From Callipepla californica brunnescens (taxonomy: Eukaryota; Chordata; Aves; Galliformes; Odontophoridae): a stretch of 64,000 nt of DNA. Of this stretch, positions 39,658-50,416 are shown in pieces. The stretch lies in the NCBI GenBank assembly GCA_023055505.1, contig JALIRH010000001.1, positions 96,316,530 through 96,380,529 of the forward strand. Direction: 5' to 3'. The stretch's first letter is position 1. Each line of letters begins with the position of its first letter. The position numbers and the translations under genes were made by a program. The notes beneath the pieces were generated by a model, which was given only the letters and a program-made list of their open reading frames with translations, did not search any database and was not told the origin of the DNA.

Positions 39658-42389
39658 CATAATGGATATGCTAACAGTGGGAATCAGATATCTCCCTTGA
39701 GAAAGCTGTGAAATGTCATTAAAACACATCACTCAATTGTGACAAAAAGTTTCAGTTGTGAAAGTTTTAATGTGCTTTTACTAACCAGAAAAGAAGCCAC
39801 GACTAAGTGGACAAGAGAAAAAATTTATGTATTTTCCACCCAGCTAATTCTTATTTTTTCAGCCTGTGAAGGGTGGCTATATCTGTGCACAAGTCTCTTG
39901 AAATCAATGGGTTATGTCTCATTTTGTATTGAAGAAATCAGCACGAATCAGTGTTTCCTTTATATAACAGGTGTGCATAACATTTTGACCATCAGTGAAA
40001 ACCATGGGGAAATCTATGAGAGGCTTTCAGAAAGTAAACTACAGCTCTGTCATGAGACCAACCTCCAGAGAATTCATGTAAAATACAGGAGAGTAAATTG
40101 CAATTTGATCTTTTAGCATCAGGTTTTAATAGCATCTGGGAAACAAAAATAAAATTTTGTAATAAGAACTTACTCAATTTTTAGAAAATAAGAAAATAAT
40201 TTTCACTCTAAAGCATATTTTTACCAATATTATATTTACATATAGAAAGAGTACCTTATGCTTTTCAAATATTAATTTATTTCTGATATTCATAGTTATT
40301 TATCTTTGATTACTTGAAAGGTATTTTGACAATGTTGGATGTACCAAATACAAAAAAATATTTATTAATACAATTGATAAAAACTCTTAAAAAATCAAAT
40401 CATTTCTGTTTATCAAAAGATGAAATGACCACATAATACAAACTGCAACGAAAAATATTTATTTCCTCATTGTTTGCTATTTAGTTTTTGAATCTTCTGG
40501 GTTTGATATTATTTTGACATTTAAGTTGGAAAAGGAAAAACGGGATTCCTACATAATGACTTCTGGAACTGGAACTCAAATGAAAACTTTCATGAGAATG
40601 CAAATAAAACTAAAGAATGTCAGTGCTGGTGGTACTGCAAGATCTCGGATATAAAATTACAAACAGTACAAAAGCAAAATGTATACAGGAGTACTCATTT
40701 GAGTAATTACTGGAAAACTGTTCTCTGCTGTGGGGGCACATAATAAAAAATGACGAAGTTGGAAATTTTAAATTCTGATACAAATTAATCAGAATCATAA
40801 GTTGTATTGTAACGATATGGATATATAACTGTTATAACTATGTAACTGTTATCCTAATTTTACCAAAGTTATTTTAATATATTTTGTCAAAAAACATACT
40901 GACATATCCCATCAACTTAATTGTTTGTACAAATATAGAACAGCTGTTACATTTGCAATCTCTCATTCATTCATAAATATGATTAAAAAAAATCAAAATA
41001 TATTCTAAAATATATGTTCTAAATTCAGGAAACTTCTGCATGATCATATTTGTCCCTGTGCTTTGTGTCTCTCTATGTTTGAATGATTAAGATGGCTCCT
41101 AAAGGATACTAAAAGTAAATTACGAAAAACAATTCTGAAAATCACATCTCTGAATTCTTTTGGGAAATTCAAAAATAAATCTTTCATAAATTTTTACTTC
41201 AGAAATTTATTTTCACACTCTTACAGAACAAAACTCCTGCTTCATTTTACATCTATCTGAGATGAAGAAGGGTCTTTGAAGAGTACTTATTTCTTTAAAG
41301 AAACTACGTGCTCATAAAACCTCTAAAAATCCACATTGCTCTTTAAATAGTAATCCATAAATGCAGAATTGGATCATCAACTTTTGTTGCATAACAAGTA
41401 TACTCACAAATATTTTTGATATGTTTTAGGCCATTAGTTAAACTACAGAAAAAAAAAAAGATGTTAAATTCATGATATACATTGTTTTGTAATGAATTAT
41501 TCACCCAAGCCTACTTTGTGCCTTATTTGTCATTGTTTGAATTAATGTAAGAACTTCAGGCCTTTGGTGCAACGCAGTGAAAAAAATGCTATTTTCCTGC
41601 TCAGTGCAGCCCTGAAAATTAAAGAGAGAAATTGGTAACATCAAAGAGCATTGACACCATTGCAATCACTCCTGCCAAAAATTATTTTTCTTTTGTATTT
41701 ATTTCTATAATAGTTTAGAAGGTATTTCATACTTCAGGTGTCCCTACAGTTCTTATTTTTGAATGTACCTATGTATTTTACCTCTTTTATCAAGATTTGT
41801 TCTTAGCAGTAGAACAAAACAAAAATATGAAGTCAAACTACTGTTGTTGATAACCTCATTCATTGTCTTTGTCTACGAATTTAGTTCCAGATTTTGGAAA
41901 TTCTTGCATCTCAAAAGTGCTATTTCTCAATTGAACTTGTTGCTATGGTCCTGTTGTCCGGCACTATTGTAATATGTGAGCGATTAGATCCTATCTAAAA
42001 TGATCTGTTTCAACTTTCTGATATCTGCAAGACAGAATGAATAGATAATTAAAATGTCCAGTAATCTGATTAAAGCTGTGCATACAACATATTTTGCCTT
42101 TAATATGACTGTCAGATTAGAAAGCTGTTTCCCTCATTAATGTTACTACATTACTATTTTAAAGAAAATTCAGATTTAATGTTTAATTTATGTTTCTACT
42201 TTGTTTTCTACTTAACTACATGGAAAAGTGATGTTAAATACTACTAGAAAAAAACAAAAGTACTGAAAATAGTAGAAAGGAACTGTTTTATGTGAATGAT
42301 GACTAGTTTTTCTCCAAATACTATTTATTTTTTCATATCTGCTAATAGCTGGGTCTGGAACACAAATCTTATGAAGAGCTGACAATTGA
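39658..42389. other. Unique AT-rich non-coding sequence
   Basis: No repeat family or gene recognised. An open frame of 125 codons at 39739-40116 (+) has no recognisable domain. A low-repeat patch lies at about 41510-41690. Confidence 0.5.
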
Positions 42390-42738
42390 TCAGTCTGGAG
42401 AACAAGAGAAGGCTCATGGGACACCTCATTGCTCTTTACAGCTACATGAAATGAAGTGACAAGGTGGAGATCAGCCTCTTCTCCTCCATAACAGTGATAG
42501 GATGAGAGGTAATGGCTTTTAGGAGAAGTTCTGGTTGGACATAAGGAAATATTTCTTCTCAGAAAAAGTGGTAATGCAATGGAACATGTTTCCCAGGGAG
42601 GTGGTGGAGTTACAATCCCTGGAGGTTTCCAAGAAAAGAGTAGATGTTACACTGACTGACATGGTCTAGGCCATAGGTTGATGTCTGGACTAGATGCTCT
42701 TAGGGGTCTTTCCAACATTAGTGATTCTATGATTCAAT
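42390..42738 (+). mobile_element. CR1 retrotransposon fragment, 3' end
   Basis: Plus-strand CR1 tail. A block equivalent to GTGATAGGATGAGAGGTAAT starts near 42495. The GGAACATGTTTCCCAGGGAG block of the ORF2 end, a 3' UTR with CTTTCCAACATTAGTGATTC, and one and a half octamers ending at about 42738 follow. It is 5'-truncated with frames broken. Confidence 0.92.
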
Positions 42739-44879
42739 CTAGAACAGGTCAGACAAGAAATTCCCTAAAATAAGGTATTCAGACACATCTTTGTAGACAA
42801 CTATATAGTACACATTCAAAGTTTGACAGAAAGGACAACTTCCCTTATAATCTTCTGATAGCATAAAATCTTTATGTTCTGCACATTATCATTTACTCTA
42901 GAAATCAACCAACCAACCAGACAAACAAACAAGAGGAACATGAGTTTCTCTCACCGTGGTCATTCACCTCTGGAAAAAAAAAGTAGCAGTTACGGAGAAA
43001 ATCTTCTCTGAACACTGAAAAATATTTCCTGTTTTTTGAAGCAAGAATGTGTTTCTTCAATCTTCTGCATTTCCTTTTTGATGCAATAATCCCTGTAGAA
43101 GTAGTTTTCTTTAAACTGCTCAATGATTGGGAAGAAGATTGTACCTTGATACTCCAGTACTAAGTCAGCTGGCCAAAGAGATTATATTGTAGGTCACTGG
43201 AGTAAAGTGGTATCGGTTATTTATATTAAGTAGAAGGCGTTTGCCTGTTGCTAGAGGTGTCTGCTCTTTTACAGATCACCCCATATTATTGGCAATGAGT
43301 GCACAAATCAATACACACTATTCTTCCTTGCACAGCAATTTTATTGCACTGCTGGTATTTTTGAGCTCTGGGAGTGCACTCAATGCTTTTGGTGGACCCA
43401 TGAGATGTGTATCTGTAAAGTGCTGCTCTAGTTCATTATAGGGACAACTTTCTTCTCTAACTGAACATACTTCTGGTAAAATCAAAGAGTCTTCATTCCA
43501 AACACCCAGATGCAAAAGTTCCTTCAATAGTGGAACTAATTAGTTTGTTTTACTTTAGATGATTTTCTGTATAGCCCATACCTTTGTTCTACAACAATCT
43601 ATTCAGACTGAACATTCACCCTAATACTTTATCTGTTCCTCATTTCCTGACAGCATTAGAGTACTCTCAGTTGCTCGCTGCACCTGGACCTTCCTCTCAT
43701 TCTATGAATTATATCATAACTTCTTCAGCAGAGCATAATGTAGTGTCCCTCAGCTGTTTGTCTGGAGCTATATCCATAGTTATTCAGTGACCAAAACATA
43801 AATTATGTATAGCTTTACGTGTTTCCTTTTTGGCAAAAAGCAGGATCTCTTCACTATTTCTACCTCTCCTTTCCTTCTTCTATCTACTTTACATGAAATT
43901 GGCCAGTAGACTCAGTGAATGTCAGTGGAAAAGGACACACAGCACAAGGACACAACCACACACAACTCAGCTCCAACAACACAGAAAGATGCAATTAGAA
44001 CTATTTCTTCTTGCTAACAGAGATGAAGAATTAAAGCCCCTAAATTTAAAATTTTTATTATTTCACTTTGCAAATTGCAGGTCTTCATATCCACAGCTGA
44101 ATACCTGAATACTGGGCAAATGTATTGTGGAGAAAAAGGAGGAAGCTAATCAGAAGACAGAGAAGGAAGAGAATGCTGAAGAGAGTACAGCTTTTCCTGT
44201 GTTCAAAAGCAGTATCAGGGCTACAGTTCTGTTTGACAGAGGAAATAATAACAGTTCTACTTCATAGGCATTAAAGGCTTCATGAGTGGAAAATTACATA
44301 TATATATATAAATGTATATTAAAATATTCTGTATATCTGAAATATACACCAATAAGTACATACATTATAACTACCTTTTAAGAATATTTCTGTTTTTATA
44401 TTAAATCTCAGAAAGTTACATCCTACTTTAAATTTCAAAGGCAAATACTCAGCTTAGTTTGCCAGACTATATCCTGTCTGCATTTCTGTAAATGCATTTA
44501 AAACCCATATAGAATATTTCCTACCAATAAACTATCTATTATGACTAGATACTTAGGCCAACTATAGAGAATGAGCATTTGATAACTGAGCTGACATTGT
44601 GTCCAGAATAAGTATGACACTGAATCAAAATCACTAGAAGCTCTGTTTCAAATGTACGCAAAGCATCTTGTATTGTTATTAAACACACAGTTCAGAGCGT
44701 TCCACAGTTCTTGGTATTTTACATAATTGTCTTCTTTTTTGGTTCTGACCCTTTTTTTTTTTTTTTATTCCTTTCTTCACAACATGTGATTCTATGTTTC
44801 TAACACAGATCTAGTTTGTGTTCTCCATCAGATAGTGTTGTACTGAAGGGGGCACATGGCATGAGCACCAAAAAATCTT
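42739..44879. other. Unique AT-rich non-coding sequence
   Basis: No gene recognised. There is an alternating AT patch at about 44297-44325 and a T-run of about 15 at 44752-44766. Confidence 0.5.
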
Positions 44880-45175
44880 AAAGAGCTGGGCTTGCTGAGC
44901 ACTAAAGAGAGAAGGTTAATCAGGGGGCAATCTTACTGCTCTCTTCATCTACCTAGTGTGCCTAGAGTCAAGAGAAAGAACCCCGAGAGAAATTCTAGCT
45001 GCTTATAAGAAAAGAATTCTGAACTGTGAGGTTGTGCAGACTCTATTCTTCTCTATACTTGGAATTATTCAAAACTTTTCTTAAAAGGAGCTGTGGGCAA
45101 CCTACTGTAACTTTAAAGATGGCCCTGCTCTGAAAGGGGAACTGTACTGGAGGTTCTGTAGCTTAAACAAAAATT
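44880..45175 (+). mobile_element. Old degraded CR1 fragment
   Basis: Plus-strand resemblance to the CR1 ORF2 end: a GAGCTGGGCTTGCTGAGCAC segment, GGGGGCAATCTTACTGCTCT at about 44924, and a tail resembling the region before the 3' UTR (TGGAATTATTCAAAACTTTTC). There is no octamer end. The copy is well diverged and old. Confidence 0.65.
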
Positions 45176-46226
45176 GTTCGGTGATCTTCTTTAGGGGATG
45201 GAAGGAATGAAAGACAATATAGATTCCCACTTTCCCATGTTTTCATCTGCTTCAAATCCTACCCATCCCCTTCCTATACAAAGGCAAGTGAAGGCACATT
45301 CCAGTGCCATTCTGAGGGGCTGGCTATGAGGCACTGCTAAGTGCAGAAGAGCTTCTGCTCTCTAACTGTGCTATAGGAGCCCCAGCAAATATGTCATCTG
45401 CTTCTGTGATGGCTGCCTTCCAAATCAAACCCATACAGGCAACCCTTACAGTGGTACCTTGGCAGCCCTCTGGCCTTTCAGAAGCCTAAATGGATTACAG
45501 CAACAAATCCAGCTATAAATTTCATCACCTAGTCTCAAATGATTTTGCTATAAGAAATCTCCAGCCATCTAAGAAAGACTGTATAAAGCAGTGGAAAATA
45601 CAAACATAAATCAAGTAGAAAGATATATTTACATACATGTACCAACTCAGGGCTGCACGTATGAGCATATGTGTTTCCAATGGCCTAGACTGGTGCTGGA
45701 CAAAAATCTTGGTCATTTGGGAGTAAAATGTACTCAGACGAAGTTTCAATCTTGCAATAATTCTTTAAACAAGAGAAAGAAAAGCAGTTAGTAAAAAGGA
45801 GATAATAACTAAAGCATTTGAACTGAAAACTGCTGGTAGATATGTAGAACTGTTCAGTAGTCTCTAAATAGTCTTGAAAGAGAACTGGACTGGTCCAGAT
45901 GCTCAAAGAGAAGCAGCTACTTTAAACTACTTGTGTCGCTGCTTCAGCATGCAGCATGGTTCATAGCAGCTTTAGAGCATTTACTGACATATTCTAGAGA
46001 CAAATTTTAATTTACTTGAGGTCCAGAAGGAGAGAAACAATTTTAATCAGAGAACTGTGATGTTGGTATGGGTTTACTTTTTTTTTGGAGGGGGGGAAAG
46101 GCAAATGTAAACAAGCCGAAGACATCAGTTTTTAATTGGTCTCTTCTTCAGAGCTTGCACCTGAAGAGAATGAATAGGCATTTGTGGGATTCTGTGTGAC
46201 AAATAAAACACACATTTTTGTATTCA
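45176..46226. other. Unique non-coding sequence
   Basis: No gene or repeat family recognised; a T8-A-G7 type run lies near 46079-46097. Confidence 0.5.
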
Positions 46227-47672
46227 CAAAATCACAGAATCGTAGGAGTTGGAAGGGACCTCAAGAGATCGTTGACTCCAACCCCCCTGCCAAAGCAGGT
46301 TCCCTATACCAGGTCGCACAGGTAGGCATCCAGGCGGGTCTTGAATATCTCCAGAGAAGAAGATTCCACAACCCCCCTGGGCAGCCTGTGCCAGTGCTCC
46401 ATCACTCTCTCTGTAAGGAAGTTCTTGCACACATTCATGCAGAATGTCCTGTGCTGCAGTTTCTGTCCATTCCCCCTTGTCCTGTCTCCACACACTGCTG
46501 AAGAGTCTGGCCTCGCCACTTTGTCCCTCACACCTCAGATATTTATAAACCTGGATCAGGTCCCCTCTCAGTTTTCTTTTCTCAAGGCTGAGCAGACCCA
46601 GTTCACTTAGCCTTTCTTCATAGGGGCGATCTTCCAGGCCTTTCACCATTTTTGTGGCCCTCTGCTGGACTCTTTCCAAGAAATTCCTGTCTTTTTTATA
46701 CTGGGGAGCTCAGAACTGGACACAGTACCCCAGATGAGGCCTCACCAGGGCAGAGTAGAGGGGGAGGATCACCTCCCTTGACCTGCTGGCCACGCTCTTT
46801 TTAATGCATCCCAAAATGCCATTGGCCCTCTTGGCCACCAGGGCACACTGCTGGCTCGTGGTCAACCTGTCATCCACCAGGACACCCAGGTCCCTCTCTA
46901 CAGAGCTCCTCTCCAGCAGGTCATCCCCCAGCCTGTACTGATGCATGCAATTATTCCTCCCTAGGTGCAAGACTCTACACGTGCTGTTGTTAAATTTCAT
47001 CCGGTTTCTGACTACCCACCTCTCCAGCCTGTCCAGGTCTTGCTGAATGGCAGCACAGCCTTCAGGCATGTCATCCAATCCTCCCAACTTCATATAATCA
47101 GTAAACTTGCTGAGGGTGGCCACTATCCCCTCATCAAGGTCATTGATGAAGATGTTGAACAAGACTGGACCCAGCATGGACCCCTGGGGGACACCGCTGG
47201 TTACAGGCCTCCAACTGGACACTGCACCGCCAATGACAACCCTCTGCGCTCTGCCAGTCAGCCAGTTCTCAACCCACTTCACTGTCCACTCGTCTATCCC
47301 ACACTTCCTTAGCTTTGTTATAAGGATGTCATGGGAGACAGTATCAAATGCCTTGCTGAAATCAACGTAGACTACACCCACTGCTCTCCCCCCATCCACC
47401 CATTCAGTGACAACATCATAGAAGGCCACCAGGTTGGAGAAGCATGACCTCCCCTTTGTGAACCCATGCTGGCTACTCCTGATAACCTTCTTTTCTTCCA
47501 ATTTCCTAGAGATGGTATCCAGAACAAGCTGTTCCATCACCTTTCCAGGGACAGAGCTGAGGCTGACTGGCCTATGATTACCCACTGTAATGGGTAGTGA
47601 CACTGGCTATCCTCCAGTCCTCAGGCACGTCCCCCATTCTCCAAGACCTCTCAAAGATGATAGAGAGTAGCA
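46227..47672 (-). mobile_element. CR1 retrotransposon, longest copy in the window (1.45 kb)
   Basis: The minus-strand copy has its 3' end at 46227 (degenerate octamers, then GTTGGAAGGGACCTCAAGAG), a 3' UTR of about 77 bp, and the C-terminal half of ORF2 up to 47672. The endonuclease domain and the N-terminal part of the reverse transcriptase are missing (5' truncation). The 5' end stops at or next to a mariner fragment that starts at about 47675. The coding region is described separately. Confidence 0.97.
46304..47603 (-). pseudogene. CR1 ORF2 reverse transcriptase, partial and broken
   Basis: This encodes the catalytic palm and C-terminal part of a CR1-family (non-LTR) reverse transcriptase. 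The open segment 46710-47603 (297 codons) keeps [18 protein letters not shown] (9-26), motif [10 protein letters not shown] (79-87, catalytic D81) and motif B SGVPQGS (136-142). Motif C, normally FADD in CR1, reads FTDY at 167-170, so the second catalytic aspartate is lost. A W-to-stop change (TGA at 46710-46712) ends this frame. The same frame resumes at once and continues ([22 protein letters not shown]) to about 46490. An indel there moves the reading frame to the one ending LDAYLCDLV with a stop at 46304. It is therefore a dead copy: 5' truncation, motif C loss, one nonsense change and one frameshift. Confidence 0.95.
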
Positions 47673-47674
47673 GT

Positions 47675-47842
47675 GAATTCCATTTTTTCTTCATGGAGGA
47701 ACACACCTTTGCTTCATGCTCACTTCCATGTGGCGGGAAGGTTCAACTGCTACTGTCATACCACCAACATCTGTCTCTGATATTGTCAGTCATAAAATAA
47801 CATCATAAAACAGGAGATGTTATTTTCAGAGTGACCCTTGTA
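47675..47842 (-). mobile_element. Mariner (Galluhop-like) end fragment
   Basis: The sequence aligns with the right part of the 15694-16226 copy. Shared blocks are TTCATGGAGGA, GGGAAGGTTCAACTGCTACT and CATACCACCAACAT, followed by the terminal repeat (reversed: CACTCTGAAAATAACATCTC) ending at about 47842. Compared with that copy, a segment of about 75 bp is missing near 47721. The other end of the element is absent, and a CR1 occupies the adjacent position. Confidence 0.85.
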
Positions 47843-50093
47843 GTTAGATTATTCATGGCTGGATGAGTCATTATATCCACTTGTGTCACTGCTGTGCATT
47901 CAAGAGCAGGATTCATACTTTAAAGAAGATTAAATTAAACTTCCTAGTAACAAGAGTTCATAGACATTTGCATTTTGAACATATGAATATTCTGACACTC
48001 TTCTCTTCGTTTCCCTCATTAGAAGGCAATAAACACACATGACACATTTTTTTTAAAGTGCTTTCCAAAGGCAAGTGCTGAAAACTGAAACAGCGTACTC
48101 ATAGTGTTCTAATACAGTGGAGTAATATTATTTTTAGGTACCTCCCTTCTACAGCAGAGCAGCCTTTATAGTAATTAGAAAGTTGTTTTACAAAGAAGAT
48201 CTTAACTACAAAATGATAGCTTTGTTGTCAGAGAATAGTAAATCCCACAAGCAAATGTCCAGCCTTATATTTCTTTAATAGCTGGAAGTCCTGAAAAGCC
48301 TGAATTAGGTCAAATTGCTTTTAACCTGGCTGAAAAATCTAAGGATAGCATTGTTCAATTCTGTCAGTTCTTCATTTCCTATTACCAGAAATTCTGTTTG
48401 GGGGTTTCAACATATGAAAGGTAAAAAGATCACAAGGCAACACAGAAGCAGGTAAATATTGACAGATTCAAAGCACATACCAATGTCCTACTGAGAGTTT
48501 AAACAACTGCCTGTGCTGCTCAGGGACTGACTCAATCCTATGGATAGGAGCTGTCAGGGTAAAACTTTCAGTTTTTTTCTCAATTTTGCTGTATAAATGT
48601 GTTTCTTCTATTTCTTCTAGATTTCTTTATCCCTTTTAGCCTTTCTAAATGACAATTAAGTCTGCCTACCCTATCAATAGCAGGTAATTTATTTGTTTCT
48701 ACAGCTGAGCCTGACCTTCATTGATTTTATTGGAGTAATTTGCTGGAAATGATTTTTTAATGTTAGATTTATTACAGAGGCACTTCATTGTCCGATAAAT
48801 GAAGTAAATTGTATTTTAAAACTAGCAAAATGAAAGAACCACTGAAATTTGAATGAGTTTTTTACAAGCATATTAGCTCAAAAGGTCCCTTATGCCTCTC
48901 TTGTGTGGACCCTTAGTTTGCAAACAAGAAATGTTATTCTTTGCTAACTTCTCAAATGTGTAATCCTGGACTTCTGAACAACATGAGCAGTGGTGCAGTA
49001 GGGTCTCTGGCTGCTCATGGTTAGGGACCATGCATTCTCTGTTCATCCTGTTTTGTACTGTGCACAGTCTTGTTCCGTTCACTGAGGCTGATATTCAGTA
49101 TGAAGAATGATGTTGAAATTGAGTCTTTTAATTTATTGACATATTTCTTCTTTTATTGCCTGTCTTCCTCAATTTTCAAGCCCCTTTCTTCCTGTGCTCT
49201 GACTGCAGCTAGGAGTAGGATTTGTGACTTGCTCAACTTATTATGTCTTCTTCCTGTGGTGTCTTGGCTGCCCAGTTGGCAGGCACAGCAAACTGCCCTG
49301 GAGAAGAGCAAACTGCAAATAACCATCTCTACCTGTCTGAACATCACGGAGTAATAAGTGCCTACTGTATTTAAGTTAAAACAACAATATTTGCAGATAT
49401 TTTTTTAGGGCACAAGATGTCACCATGCCATGCTTTACCAAGGAAAATCCAGTGTATTTCTAGAGCATCCCTAGAGATGAGCATACATTAGGGAAGAGTA
49501 TACAAAAGTTTCACAGAGCTGTTTCTGGTTCTAATTTCTTCATCCATAACTATAGCTGATGGAACTGCCTTTCCAACCTGTGTTTAGAGGCAGGATGCCT
49601 GATGAAAATGCTTTTTTATTTTCAGGAGCTTCCTATGAGACATAGCATCTCTGTGTGGGCTCAGTGTAGAGCTCTTCCTCCAAGACGTGTTTGCACCCTG
49701 CAGGACAGACAATGATGCTGAGCAGTATCGACATATCCCACAGCCCTGAATAACACCTCCCTCCCTCTGCCATCATTACATTGCGGAACTAACATGACAT
49801 TTGCTGCCATCGTGTTGTTCCTGCCACTTGAGTAAAGTGGCTGCACGCACAGCCTTGATCTGTCTTGTCTATTTAAATTACAAGCTCTTCAGTATGCTGT
49901 ATCTGTGTAGCGCTCTGAACAAGAACATCTTTCACTTTTTTCCTACTGAGCTCTAACAGAGTATATAATTAATAATAGCAGCAGTGGTAAGAATAACTGC
50001 ATCTACAATGGCTTGCATGAACAGAGAAGTTGACCCTTTACTAAATTTACCATTTTTTGTTTATTTGTTAAATAGGTTTTTGTTAAATGTATT
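47843..50093. other. Unique AT-rich non-coding sequence
   Basis: No repeat family recognised. Overlapping short frames at 49070-49354 (+) and 49153-49347 (-) show no domain. Confidence 0.5.
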
Positions 50094-50416
50094 ATTTTCA
50101 GGGCAGCAATAAAAGCTGAGGCAAAGAAGATGGAAGGAAGAGACATTTGGAATGATGTTGTTTATCTTCCCAAGAAACTATCACATATAATGAACATCCC
50201 TTTCTTGGGAATGGGTGAACATCTGCCTGCCAATGGGAAGTAGTGAATAAATTCTTTGTTTTGCTTTGTGCATGCAGCTTTTGTTTTATCAAGTAAGCTG
50301 TCTTTATCTCAATCCACAGCTTATCTCACTCTTTCCAATTCTCTCCCCATCCCACCTGGGGAGACTGAGCAGTTGGCTGCATGGTGCCCAGCTGCCTGCC
50401 AGAGTTAAACCACAGA
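50094..50416 (+). mobile_element. Endogenous retrovirus LTR fragment (end of U3, R, U5)
   Basis: Recognised as the 3' part of a widespread avian endogenous retrovirus LTR. GCAATAAAAGCTGAGG is near the start and GTGAATAAATTCTTTG, holding AATAAA, is at 50246-50251. CTGTCTTTATCTCAATCCAC follows at about 50299, with a TTAAACCACA terminus near 50414. The U3 part is missing on this side. No internal retroviral genes flank it, so it is a truncated solo LTR or a split one. The family name is not assigned. Confidence 0.8.

Noticed and set aside
39739..40116. A 125-codon plus-strand gene
   Set aside because: No domain, no splice or promoter context, and composition equal to the surrounding AT-rich sequence.
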